Shown: positions 36,863 to 47,800 of the stretch, one piece after another
Layout of the letters: every line of letters begins with the position of its first letter
Position numbering within the stretch: position 1 is the first letter of the stretch
Assembly: GCF_964283195.1 (NCBI RefSeq)
Contig: NZ_CAXYLH010000014.1
Strand: one strand, 5' to 3'
DNA length: 49,274 nt
Source of the DNA: Paratractidigestivibacter sp003150175
Lineage (GTDB): Bacteria; Actinomycetota; Coriobacteriia; Coriobacteriales; Atopobiaceae
Position numbers and translations under genes: made by a program
The notes under the pieces: model-generated
Told to the model about the DNA's origin: nothing
Seen by the model: the letters and a program-made list of their open reading frames with translations, nothing else
Databases searched by the model: none

Positions 36863-37622
36863 GGAGCAGAGCGGTGGTGCGCGCGACGCAGAAGGCGGGA
36901 GGCTCCTCTCCTTCTCGTCCCCCTTTGCCGTGAGGGAGGCCTACGTCAAGCTGCGGACCAACCTCATGTTCTGCGTCAACGCGAAGGGTGATCCGTGCAC
37001 CACGTTCGTGCTCACGAGCCCAAACCCGAGCGAGGGAAAGAGCCTCACCGCGGCCAACATCGCCATCAGCCTCGCGATGCTCGGTAAGAAGACGTTGCTC
37101 ATCGACGCGGACATGAGAAAGCCCAAGCAGCGCAAGCTATGGTCCGTCCATTCGGACTCAACAGGCCTTTGCTATTACATCGCCAACATCGGACCCTTGG
37201 GCCTTCGCACCGTAAGCTCGATTCCCCTGGACATCGCGTTCTGCGGCGCGATTCCGCCCAATCCTTCCGAGCTCCTGTCCTCCACGCGCATGAAGCGGTT
37301 CCTCGAGTCGGCGCGCAGTCTCTATGGCTACGTCATCGTGGACACGGCGCCCATCAACACAGTCGCAGACGCGCAGATCCTCTCCTCGATGGTCGATGGG
37401 GTCGTGCTCGTAGCGCGTTCCGAGAAGACCACCACCGAGGAGCTCTCGCTTGCCGTAGATGCCGTCACGCATGCTGGTGGAAACCTCTGCGGCGTCGTCG
37501 TCAACGACTTGGAGATGAAGGTAGGCAAGTACTCGTATCAGTACAAGTACGTCGAGAATAACGGCAAGGGGGGTTCCTACGGCTACGGCTATGGCTACTC
37601 GAGCCGTCGTCCTCAGCAGTAA
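36846..37622 (+). CDS. CpsD/CapB-type bacterial tyrosine kinase
   Basis: 258 aa. Walker A SPNPSEGKS (58-66), Walker A-prime LLIDADMRKP (84-93), Walker B VIVDTAP (163-169). The C-terminal tail has a cluster of tyrosines (229, 231, 233, 235, 245, 247, 249, 251), the autophosphorylation sites of this family. Working with the Wzz-like protein and the phosphatase encoded next, it regulates polysaccharide assembly through cycles of phosphorylation. Confidence 0.93.
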   Translation: MLLKHEEQSGGARDAEGGRLLSFSSPFAVREAYVKLRTNLMFCVNAKGDPCTTFVLTSPNPSEGKSLTAANIAISLAMLGKKTLLIDADMRKPKQRKLWSVHSDSTGLCYYIANIGPLGLRTVSSIPLDIAFCGAIPPNPSELLSSTRMKRFLESARSLYGYVIVDTAPINTVADAQILSSMVDGVVLVARSEKTTTEELSLAVDAVTHAGGNLCGVVVNDLEMKVGKYSYQYKYVENNGKGGSYGYGYGYSSRRPQQ

Positions 37623-37623
37623 C

Positions 37624-38274
37624 ATGTTTGACCTCACTCTTGACTACCACTCCCACGTGCTTCCCGGCTGCGATCATGGAAGCGACTCGCTGGAGACCTC
37701 CTTGGCCCAGCTGGCCCTTGCCAAGGAGGCGGGCATCGGACGCGTGTGCGCGACGCCCCACTTCTATCCGCAGCAAGAGGACGTCGAGACGTTCCTGTGC
37801 CGCCGCCAGGATTGCTACGACGTGCTGCAGCCGCACCTATCCGAGATCGGCGTCTCTGTGACGCTCGGCGCCGAGGTCCTCGTATGCGAGGGAATGGCCC
37901 ACATGCCCGGCCTTCGCGACCTCTGCCGCCAGGGAACCGACGAGCTGCTGCTCGAGATGCCCTTCTACGAGTGGCCACGGGCAATCGTGGATACCGTCCG
38001 TGGCTTGGTCGAACTGGACGACATCACCGTCGTCCTGGCCCACGTCGACCGGTATCCGCCCAAGAGTGTCGAGGCGCTAGGGGAGACGGGGGCGCTGATG
38101 CAGGTCAACGCCGAAGCCATCGCAAATCACCCGTTCGGCCGTCGGAAGTTCCTCGAGTGGTCGAAGAGGGGGTGGGTGCGCTATCTAGGTAGCGACATTC
38201 ATATGATTGGCAATGGTTATAACTTTTGGAAAAAGGCAGCACGTGTCATTAGGGACGCACGCTGCGCTGCGTAG
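37624..38274 (+). CDS. CpsB/CapC-type PHP-family tyrosine phosphatase
   Basis: 216 aa, starting 1 nt after the kinase stop. Metal ligands of the PHP fold are visible: DYHSHVLPGCD (His9, His11, Asp17), ATPHFYPQ (His46), AHVDRYPP and GSDIHMIG. It removes phosphate from the kinase tail. Gene order Wzz, kinase, phosphatase is that of Gram-positive capsule loci. Confidence 0.9.
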   Translation: MFDLTLDYHSHVLPGCDHGSDSLETSLAQLALAKEAGIGRVCATPHFYPQQEDVETFLCRRQDCYDVLQPHLSEIGVSVTLGAEVLVCEGMAHMPGLRDLCRQGTDELLLEMPFYEWPRAIVDTVRGLVELDDITVVLAHVDRYPPKSVEALGETGALMQVNAEAIANHPFGRRKFLEWSKRGWVRYLGSDIHMIGNGYNFWKKAARVIRDARCAA

Positions 38275-38305
38275 ATGACCGAATTCTACGAAAGGATATT
38301 AAATT

Positions 38306-38878
38306 ATGGCGATTAGAAATGCCTTTAACGAGCGACTCAGGCCCGTTCTCGCAGGCGTGCTGGCGATAGCTCTCGCGGCCGCCCCGCTCGCTGCCTGCGG
38401 CAAGGGTTCTGCCTCGGACGACGCTACCGGGCCGAAGGAGCAGCAAGTCGAGTCGGTGCCTGACGCTCCTGCCGACCCCGATGCCGCTGCCGGCCAGAAC
38501 GCCCCCGAAGACCAGGGTGCCCCCCTCCCCACGCCGGCGGGAGAGCTCTCCTGCCCCGAAAGCTGGGGCGAGGACGTTCAGGTCAAGGACAACACCTCTG
38601 ATGGCCAGGGCAGGATCGACTTCACCGCCACGGGCGACAATGGCCCGGTCACCCTCTTCAGCCTCGTCTTCGGTGACTCCGGCCAAGGCCACGAGCTGGG
38701 GACCGCCCCCGGTGCTAACGGCTCTCCCGTCAAGGTCAGTCTAATCATCGATCAGATCCAGGAAGGCGATGGCGTCTCTGCCGAGACCGCCCAGAACCTC
38801 TCTGCCCTTCAGGATGGCGTTAACGACATCCTCGACCAGCTCTATGGGGTCGACGGATTTGAAGCGGCGGGCAACTAG
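38306..38878 (+). CDS. lipoprotein of the glycan operon, unknown function
   Basis: 190 aa. Signal peptide with lipobox PLAAC (Cys31) after AGVLAIALAAAP. The next 50 residues are a Pro/Ala/Glu/Asp-rich linker, then a compact domain (PESWGEDVQVKDNTSDGQG, RIDFTATGDNGPVTLFSLVF, LQDGVNDILDQLYGVDGF). Anchored outside the membrane, perhaps a partner of the export machinery. The stop overlaps the GTG of the next gene. Confidence 0.8.
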   Translation: MAIRNAFNERLRPVLAGVLAIALAAAPLAACGKGSASDDATGPKEQQVESVPDAPADPDAAAGQNAPEDQGAPLPTPAGELSCPESWGEDVQVKDNTSDGQGRIDFTATGDNGPVTLFSLVFGDSGQGHELGTAPGANGSPVKVSLIIDQIQEGDGVSAETAQNLSALQDGVNDILDQLYGVDGFEAAGN

Positions 38879-39414
38879 TGGATGCCAGGGGCATACGCCG
38901 TAAGATCGGGGCCGCGCTGTACTACCCGCTGGCAAAGCATCTGCCAGCCTCGTATAGCTCGGTTCGCCTGGGACAGACGCACCTGCGTAGGCTCTGTGGC
39001 CGCCTCATGCTCGAGAAGTGCGGAAAGTCGGTGAACATCGAGCCCAACGCGGTGTTCTCGCCGCGCGTGACGCTCGGCGACTACTCTGGCATCGGCGTCA
39101 ACGCTAAGATCTATGGCACGTGCCACATCGGTAGCCACGTGATGATGGGTCAGGACGTCACCATCATCACGCGCAACCACTCGTGCGGTCGCTGCGACGT
39201 CCCCATGATGTCCCAGGGCTTCGAGGAGGAGCGACCAGTCGTCATCGACGATGACGTCTGGATCGGCGACAAGGTCACCATCCTTCCCGGCGTTCATGTT
39301 GGCAAGGGCTCCGTCCTCGGCGCGGCATCTGTTGTTACCAAGGACGTTGCCCCCTATTCCGTCGTCGGCGGAAACCCCGCACGCGTCATCAGCATGCGAG
39401 GTGAGTGCGCATGA
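38878..39414 (+). CDS. hexapeptide-repeat O-acetyltransferase
   Basis: 178 aa, GTG start. Left-handed beta-helix repeats (VNIEPNAVFSPRVTLGDYSG, IGVNAKIYGTCHIGSHVMMG) with the catalytic region TIITRNHSCGR and the closing VVGGNPARVISMRG, typical of WbbJ/maltose acetyltransferase-like enzymes. It probably acetylates a sugar of the glycan made by this operon. Overlaps the next gene (ATGA). Confidence 0.9.
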   Translation: MDARGIRRKIGAALYYPLAKHLPASYSSVRLGQTHLRRLCGRLMLEKCGKSVNIEPNAVFSPRVTLGDYSGIGVNAKIYGTCHIGSHVMMGQDVTIITRNHSCGRCDVPMMSQGFEEERPVVIDDDVWIGDKVTILPGVHVGKGSVLGAASVVTKDVAPYSVVGGNPARVISMRGECA

Positions 39415-40088
39415 GCTTTCTCGCGGATTGGTTCGTGCACAACAGCCTCGCTGTGTTGCTGTGCACGGCAACCATCGTTTCTACCCTCTGGCTCTTCCGG
39501 GCGAATGGCCGTCTTGGGCTAAAGCCGTGGCAGATTGCTCTGCTCGCCGTTACGCACACCTTGCTTGGCTTGCTTAGCGTCAAGCTCTTTGCCGTCATTG
39601 AAGGGCTTGGGGACGCGTCCGCCATTGGAAACATGAGCCTGTTTGGCGGCATGGCGTTTCTTCCGATCTTCTACGCTGCCTTGGCACGCTTCGGCCGGCT
39701 GGACGTAAGCGATGTCTTTGACGTCCTCACGGTATGTCTCGTGGGCACGCTGTTCTTTGCAAGAATCAACTGCATCGTCTCCGGGTGTTGCCTGGGGGCC
39801 TTCATTCCGGGGACGGGCATTCGATATCCGACCCGCGAGCTCGAGCTCGTCTTCTACGTTGCCTTGCTTGCTTACCTGATTCCCTGCGTCCTGAGCGGTC
39901 GAAGACGTGGGCAGGTCTTTCCAATCTACATGGTGGGTTACGGATACTTCCGCTTTCTTACCGAGTTCTTCAGGGTCGAGGAGGCAGCGGCAGGCCCGTT
40001 CCATGGGGCGCACCTCTGGTCGGTCATTGCCGTGGTGCTCGGTTGTTCAATACTTGCAGAGTTTTCATTCGATAAGGGGAGGGAATGA
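39411..40088 (+). CDS. Lgt-like integral membrane protein (prolipoprotein diacylglyceryl transferase family)
   Basis: 225 aa with about seven hydrophobic segments. Family pattern: RINCIVSGCCLGAF in place of the usual RxGNFxNxE motif, then GIRYPTRELELVFYVALL, RRGQVFPIYMVGYGYFRFLT and EFFRVE near the end. True Lgt transfers diacylglyceryl to lipoprotein cysteines. The altered motif with two Cys residues and its place in a glycan operon suggest a paralogue with another acceptor or a dedicated partner; the lipoprotein two genes upstream may be relevant. Overlaps the giant protein gene by 4 nt. Confidence 0.8.
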   Translation: MSFLADWFVHNSLAVLLCTATIVSTLWLFRANGRLGLKPWQIALLAVTHTLLGLLSVKLFAVIEGLGDASAIGNMSLFGGMAFLPIFYAALARFGRLDVSDVFDVLTVCLVGTLFFARINCIVSGCCLGAFIPGTGIRYPTRELELVFYVALLAYLIPCVLSGRRRGQVFPIYMVGYGYFRFLTEFFRVEEAAAGPFHGAHLWSVIAVVLGCSILAEFSFDKGRE

Positions 40089-43000
40089 TGAAAGGATTGG
40101 AAATGAGAGGAAGACTAAAGAGAGTCATCAAGAGATCTCTCACGATGATGCTTGCAATCCTGTTGAGCAACGTGCTTTCGCTTGTTGGCCCGCTGAGCAG
40201 CGTCGCCGCCTTTGCGGCGACGTCTGGCAAGGTAACCGGTCTTTCTGATCAGGGAATTGAACTCAGCTACACTGGCGATGGCGACGAACCTTGGACCGCT
40301 TCAGGCACTACGATTAAAGGTAACCTCACTGGAACTAGTGGTTGTTCCGGAAAGGACTATGAGTCGTCTTTAACCATAAAAAACAACAAGAGCAGCGAAG
40401 CGACTCTTTCCTTTTCCTACAGTCCTGAGCTTAACAATGGCACCGTCACGGTTGATGGCGCTAGCGTCAATGGCAAGGGAACTTTCTCTAAGTCGCTCCA
40501 ACCTGGAGAGAGAATCACTATTCATATTAAAACCAAAGGTGGTTCAACTAAAATTACGTTAACAGATATTAAGCTCTTGATGCTTACTACACCTGAGGTC
40601 ACCTTCAGCGCGGCCGAGCATGGTTCGTATACGGTGGACGGAAAGGTGGTTTCTGACACCCTCGAACGGTCTAAGCCGTCCACGGAATCCTACCACCTGG
40701 TGGCTACTGCCGATCCGGGCTATCGTTTCCTTGGATGGTATGACGCCAAGAGTGGGTCTACCCTGTCCTCAAACCCGACATTTGATGCTTGCTTCGATAC
40801 CGTTGCAAATGTCTCCGCACAGTTCGTTGTTCAGGGCATGGCAACTTACAGGGTTAACTCGACGCTCTTTGCCGATCTGGATGCGGCCGTTCATTTTGCA
40901 CAAGACCAGGGCGCCAATGCTGTGTATCTCCATGACAGTGGTACTATGAGCGGCAGCTACGTCCTTCCTGCTGGAATTACACTTGTTATTCCCATGGATG
41001 ATTCAGCTACCTTTTATACAGACACTCCTAAGCCGATCAATGAAGACAAGGGCAGGCAGTCCTGTTATCGCAAGCTCACGCTTGAAGCGGGATCCTCTCT
41101 ACGTGTGAACGGTGCGATTAGTTTGGCCGGATCTTATAAAACGGCCGCAGGCAGCGCTCCTGGTTATATGACAGGTCCCTTTGGGCAGATTCAGCTGGAT
41201 GAGGGAAGCTCGCTCGTCGTGCAGAATGGCGGATCGCTCTATGCCTGGGGCTTTGTCACGGGCGACGGTTCCGTTACGGTTGAAAGCGGCGCGAAGGCCT
41301 ACGAGTGGTATCAGATTGCCGACTTCCGTGGTGGTTCTGCTAGTACGGGCATGGGCAACCACGTATTTCCGTTTAGCCAGTACTACGTTCAGAACATCGA
41401 AGCGCCCATGACCGTTGAAAAGGGCGGTTCCGACATCGCCTATACGGGCGTATTTGCTATGAGAAGTATTTATTCAACCTCGATAAACTTCATTGGAGAC
41501 GACGGCCTGTTCAAGGTCGTCGAGGGTTCCCTGACCAGGCACTACGATGGCAAGACTGACCGAATTGATTACGAGATTAACGGAAACTGTCAGCTCAACA
41601 ACCTGCAGCTGAAGCTGGCCGGTACGAGCGTGAATTCACGCGAATACGTGCTTCCGATTACCAACAACATGACGGTCGGCGTTGAGGATGGCGGCTCGCT
41701 CACGGTCAACCAGGACGTCGCACTTCTTCCCGGAGTTCAGCTTCGGATTGCGCAGGGTGGAACCGTGTATGTCTCCAGCGGCACCAAGATGTACGTCTAC
41801 GATGCCGACGAGTGGGACAACAACTATGTAGTCGGCGGAAAGTTCAAGCCTGTCGTCTATTCCCCGACGAAGACGTATTCGCGCAAGGACAAAGACCTCG
41901 TTGACGCCCGGATTGACATCTCCGGCAAGCTCGTTGCCAATGGCGAGGTCTACACGACCAAGGGTGGCGCCGCACTGGTCTCGACCGATGGCACGGGTGT
42001 CTATGAGCAGGCTGGGGCTCCGGGGACGGAGGCCGTGACCTACCAGTACACGCAAAACGGTAGCGAAGTGACGGCCCACAAGATTCCCGTCACTTCCGCC
42101 CAGCTGATGAACGCTGACGGCTCCTTCACTCCTACCGCCGACGCCACACCTGGCACCTTCATCCCCTACATGGATGGCGTTTGGAAGCAGGCTCAGAAGA
42201 CCTATAGCGTTACGTGGGTGGATGAGGACGGAACTGTCCTCGGCACCGATGAGGTCGAGGCTGGCGCGACGGCCGAGTACAAGGGAGACGAGCCTACCAA
42301 GGCCCCTACCGACGAGTTTGAGTACGCCTTCAGCGGTTGGACGCCGGAGGTCCGTCCTGCCTTTGCTGACGTGACCTACAAGGCCACGTATAAGGAGACA
42401 AGGCGCTCGTACACCATTACCTGGAAGAACGCCGATGGCACCGTGATCGGGACTGATAAGGTCCTCTACGGCGATGTCCCCGTCTATTCCGGTGACACCC
42501 CGACCAAGCAGGGTGACCAGCAGCACTCCTACGCCTTTGCGGGCTGGAAGGCGATCGCCCCCGACGGCTCCCAGACCGACATCACGGCAGTCACGGGTGA
42601 CGCCACCTATACCGCAACCTTCACCGAGTCTGTGAACACCTATACGGTCACTTGGAAGAACGACGACGGCACTGTCTTGCAGACCGATAAGGACGTTCCC
42701 TATGGAACGACGCCCGAATACAAGGAAAAGACTCCCGAGAAGGCCGCTGACGCCCAGTTCACCTATTCCTTCAAGGGCTGGACTCCCGAGGTAAGCTCGG
42801 TCACCGGCGACGTCACATACACGGCCACCTATGAAGCTACCGTCAATCAGTACACGGTCACCTGGCAGAACGAAGACGGCACTGTCATCAAGAAGGTGCT
42901 GCTCGATTACGGCACCATTCCTGCCTATAGCGGCGTTACCCCCTCAAAGCAGGGCGACGCTCAGTTTAGCTATGCCTTCAAGGGCTGGGACCCCGAACCG

Positions 43001-44717
43001 TCCAAGGTGACGGGTGACGCTACCTACACCGCCCAGTTCGAGCAGAGAACGAACGAGTACACCGTCAGGTGGCTCGACGACGACGGGACAGTTCTTAAGT
43101 CCGACACGGTCAAATATGGCGAAGCCCCCGTTTACACGGGCGAGACTCCCACCAAGGCCAACGACGAGTACTTCAAGTACACGTTCAGCGGCTGGAACCC
43201 CTCCATCGACGAGAGCACCAAGGTGACCGCCAACGTCGATTACCGCGCGCAGTTCCAGCGAGAGCCCCTCTACACCTACACGGTGACGTTTGATGCCAAC
43301 GGTGGCGAGGGCACTATGGAACCCCAGACCTTCGCCTCCGGCGTTGACCAGCAGCTCTCTCCCAACGCCTTTACCCGCAACGGCTACGTGTTCAAGGGTT
43401 GGAACACCGCAGCCGACGGCACGGGCGTCGCCTACGCTGCCGATGGCAGTCCCAGGCTCTCCTCTGACCTCACGCTCTATGCGCAGTGGTCCTTCGACGA
43501 GGGCTGGTACACCGACGAGATCGGCAAGACCTACTACATGAACGGCGAGCCCGCCTACCACAACGAGTGGCAGACGATTGACGGCGTCACGTACTACTTC
43601 AGGGAAGACGGCTACGTTGCCACGGGCATCTTTGAGGTCGCTCCGCAGGGCGAGACCAAGCCCGCTCGCTGCGCCTTTGCAGCCGATGGCGCCTTTGAGG
43701 CCCAGACGACCGGCGTCTACACGGTTGGCTCCGAGACCTACTGGCTCAACGCCGGCATCGTCGAGGAGTACCCCGGTCTCAAGCAGGTAAAGGCTGATGG
43801 CCAGACCATCTACTACTACTTCGGCGAGGATGGCCTTGCCGTCAAGGGTGGGGACTTCAAGGTCGAGAAGAACAACGGCCTTCCGCTTCCCTGCATCAAC
43901 TATCACTTCCTCGAGGACGGTGTCATTGAGCACGATTCCGACACCACCAAGAACGGCATGTGCGACGGGGACGGCAAGAGGTTCTATTACATCGATGGCA
44001 TCAAGGTGGGTCTGGGCCTCTTCGAGTGGAATGGCGGCTATTACTACGCCTGCACGTCCACCGGCGAGATCATCCGCAACCGCACCTATTGGGTGACCAA
44101 GACGAATGGTCTCCCGATTCCCGCGGGCACCTACCCCTTCGACGCCCAGGGCAGGCTGCAGCTCGACGGCTGGGTGACCTCCGGCGGGCGCACCTACTAC
44201 TACGCCGGCGGCTCCAAGGCCACCGGCCTCACCAGGGTCGGCGACGACTGGTACCTCTTCAACCGCGCCAACGGCAACCTGTACAAGGACGGGACCTTCT
44301 GGGTCAACGAGAACGAGGGCGGCTGCGGCCTCGCGGGCGGCCTGTACCGCTTCGACGCCGAGGGCAAGATGGTCATCGAGGCCTCCTTTGTTACGGTGAG
44401 CGTCGACGGCGTAGCCAGGACGAGGTACCGCTACGCGGACGGCACCTACGCCAAGGGCCTCACCAAAGTCGGCGACGACTGGTACCTCTTTAACCGTGCC
44501 AACGGCAACCTGTACAAGGACGGGACCTTCTGGGTCAACGAGAACGAGGGCGGCTGCGGCCTCGCGGGCGGCCTGNNNNNNNNNNNNNNNNNNNNNNNNN
44601 NNNNNNNNNNNNNNNNNNNNNNNNNNNNNNNNNNNNNNNNNNNNNNNNNNNNNNNNNNNNNNNNNNNNNNNNCTGTACCGCTTCGACGCCGAGGGCAAGT
44701 TGGCTTCTAAGCTTTAG
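40085..44717 (+). CDS. giant secreted repeat protein with MucBP/InlB-like repeats and cell-wall-binding repeats (assembly gap inside)
   Basis: About 1540 residues. Signal peptide (KRSLTMMLAILLSNVLSLV...AFAAT). Residues about 30-700 are a beta-rich adhesin-like region of unknown family. About 705-1060 are five tandem repeats of some 70 residues with the pattern YTVTWKNxDGTVL...GWxPExxxVTGDxTYTATF, then one Listeria-Bacteroides type repeat (TFDANGGEGTMEPQTF). The C-terminus has cell-wall/choline-binding-like repeats (GKTYYMNGEPAYHNEWQ, DDWYLFNRANGNLYKDGTFW). A run of N interrupts the last repeat; the frame after it ends properly as LYRFDAEGKLASKL at 44717, which shows that the N length is wrong. 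Lower GC than neighbours near the start. Confidence 0.85.
44576..44672. other. assembly gap of 97 N inside a repeat
   Basis: The left edge ends GGCGGCCTG and the right edge begins CTGTACCGC. Joining them with CTG shared gives exactly the sequence of the previous repeat copy (44334-44346). Ninety-seven is not a multiple of three, so the N run breaks the frame artificially; the true gap may be zero or hold whole repeat units. Confidence 0.9.
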
Positions 44718-44739
44718 TACTTGATCGCCTCGCTATCTT

Positions 44740-44778
44740 GCCCCTCGCTCCCTGGGGACAACCCAGGGAGCGAGGGGC
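44740..44778 (+). terminator. perfect 17-bp hairpin terminator between the giant genes
   Basis: Arms 44740-44756 and 44762-44778 are exact complements with a 5-nt loop. No T tract follows on either strand, so partial termination or message stabilisation is also possible. Confidence 0.75.
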
Positions 44779-44817
44779 TCCCGATTTGGCCTTTATCGCA
44801 AAGGAGATGAGCAACTC

Positions 44818-47800
44818 GTGAGTAAGACCGCGCAGAGGGCGCTTTCCGTCTTCGTGTCGGCAACGCTTGTGTTTGGCATGGTGCCGACCTACGCGTTCGC
44901 CACGACAGACCTTGACGCAGGCGCAGACTCCGCTTCTCAAGAGTCCCATGGCCTGGCTGAGGACCCGGCTTCGCCGGACTCCGAGGAGGGCGAGGCCTCT
45001 GACGACGGCGTTTCGGCAACCCTTTCCGTCTCGCTCGACGAAGGGGACGACCCCATTGAGTCCAATGAGGCGAATGCCGATTCTTCCAACGTCGAGGCCG
45101 CACCACAATCGATCGGTTCCGTCGATTCCTACGACCAGTTCGTAGACTCGCTGGTTTCCCTCGAGGGCTATGCCCGCGCATATGCGCAGGAGCACGAGGG
45201 GGAGGATGCCAACTCCCTCATCATCAACTTCATCCGTACCGGCGTCACGCGCTACACCACTTCCAACTGGACCACCTTCTGCGGTCCCGAGAACACGACG
45301 TTCACTGGATACGTGGCTGAGCAGGACGCGGCCAACGGAACTAGCGCCACCGCCCTGCGAGATCTCAAGACCTTTACCCTCCCCAACGGCGACGAGGTGG
45401 ACTTCGGCCACATGTTCGGTTGCCTCGACATGGCCTGGCACACCAAGAACCAGGGGACTGCCGACCTCGGAAGCTGGGCTGGCGACCTCTCCGACCTCAT
45501 CTGGCTCGTATCCACGACCGGCATCGAGCAGGGCACGGTCGACCAGATGGCCGACGTCATCCGCACGGATAGCACCCGGTATTTCCTCCACGCGCTCGAC
45601 ACCGGCGGCCACTCCTTTAGCAGCACCGACCTGTACGGCGACCTTGATTCGCTCTATATCCTGAGGTCGATTGAGTCCGGCGTGTCCATCACCTCTGCGG
45701 TTAAGAACTACTTCACCGCCAACCTCACGAACACGATCAGGTCGAGGAACTTCCTCAGCATGCGCCTGTCCGAATCGTCGACGAGGGAGGACATCCGCAG
45801 CGACGTCTATGGCCTCTACATGGGCAATGAGGGCGTTCTCACCCTTGAGGGGACGTATCTCCCCGAGGGCGTCAACGACGACATCCGCAAGGCCTCCTGC
45901 TATGCCTTCGCAGATTGGATTTACCTGAACGCCTTTGACGAGGCGGCAACCTCGTACTACTCGGTCTTCTCCTCCGAGTCCTCCACGCTGGCCCCCGGCG
46001 TGACTCATGTGAGGAAAAAGGCGATGACAGTCGACAACAAGCAGATCGTCTATCAGCTGGCGACGGTAGACGTCTCGCGCGACGACGTGACCGTTGAGGC
46101 CAACTACAAGGACAACGACGCCTCGAGCTGGGGCATGCAGCGCGTGTCCGAGCAGATGCAGGCTGCCGAGAGGCGTCACGACGACCCCAACGACTCCGAG
46201 AACTACGTCCCCAACTACCGGGCCGTTGCCGGCGTCAACGCCGACTTCTACGACATGAGCAACGGTGTCCCGTCCGGCGCTCTCGTGATGAACGGCAAGC
46301 AGTATCACGGCGCTGGGAACGAGAACTTCTTCGCCATCCTCGACGACGGCTCCGCCGTCATCGGCGCCCCCTCGGACTGGTCTGCCTACAAGAGCAGGGT
46401 CAGGGAGGCCGTCGGCGCCAGCATCTACCTTGTCAAGGACGGCAAGCCCGCCGTCTCCGCGAACGACAATTACACCAGCAACAGGGTCTCGAGGACCTGC
46501 GTGGGCATCACCTACGATGGCAAGGTCGTCCTCATGGTCCTCGACGGCCGTCAGGAGCCCTACTCCGCCGGTGGCGCCGCGCAGGAGATAGCCCAGATCA
46601 TGATCGAGGCCGGATGCGTCACTGCCGTCAACCTGGACGGCGGTGGCTCGGCGACCTTTGCCGGCAGGCCCGAGGGCTCTGACGAGATCTCTGTCATGAA
46701 CAGCCCGTCCGATGGCTACGAGCGCTCCGTCTCCTCCTCGCTTGTCGTGGTCTCCACGGCCCGTCCCTCCAACGAGTTCGACCACGCCCTCGTTTCCTCC
46801 GACTATGACTACCTCACGGTCGGCACCGACATGAGCCTCACCTTGACCGGAGTGTCGGCCACGGGCGGCCCCGTGGACATCCCCGAGGGCGCAACGCTCA
46901 GACTGCAGGACGATGGGGTGGGAACCCTCTCCAGCAACACCTTCACCGCCTCCGCACTTGGTGACGCCAGGCTGCAGCTCGTCGCTGCCGACGGCAACAC
47001 CGTCCTTGGCTCCAAGACGCTGCACGTGGTCGAGCCGACCGACCTCAGGTTCGGCAAGCCGAACGTGAACGCCATCTATGGCCAGTCCACTGAGCTTCCT
47101 CTCGAGGCAAGCTACAATGGCAACCCCGTGAAGATCAACGACCAAGACGTCACCTTCGGCTACCTCAAGGAGACGCTCCAGTCCATCGGTTCCATCGAGG
47201 GCTCCGAGGTAAACACCACCAAGAAGGAGCTGGTCTTCGACTATCCGGAGGCAGGCTCCATCGAGAACTTCCGCTTTACCCCCGCGGCGGACTGCACCCT
47301 CAGAACCCTCAAGGTCGGCGCCGTCCTTACGAGCAAGCTGCAGGATTTCAAGGACACTATCAACAACGAGTTTGCGAAGGCCTATCAGGAGGCCCTCGCA
47401 AACGGCGCCAGCGAAGAGTCCGCCCTTGCCAGCGCTCAGAACACCGCCGTGACGAAGGCGCTTGAGACGGTGGGCTCCATCGACATCTACATGTACAACG
47501 AGGACGAGGCAAGCTTTGACTTCAACGCCGCCGACGGTCAGACCGAGGACGCCACGCTGGCATGGAAGCGCGAGGTCCCCGGCTCCGTCTTCAACCCCGA
47601 CGAGGGCTACTACCCGCTGACTGACGGCGAGTCCACCGGCCAGATCAACTACACCTTTGCCGTCGACATGTCCAAGGTACCCATTCCCAAGAAGCTCTCG
47701 GGCCTGCTCTACATGCTCCCTGGCGGAGACCAGGAGGGCCGAACCGCTTGGGACTTCATGCTGCAGCTCGCCGAGCGCATCTCTCCGTGCACTACGGTCA

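Noticed and set aside
42944..44698. Minus-strand open frame across the C-terminal repeats of the first giant protein
   Set aside because: It mirrors the repeat DNA; the plus strand carries the recognised wall-binding repeats and the frame runs through the N gap only because N is not a stop.
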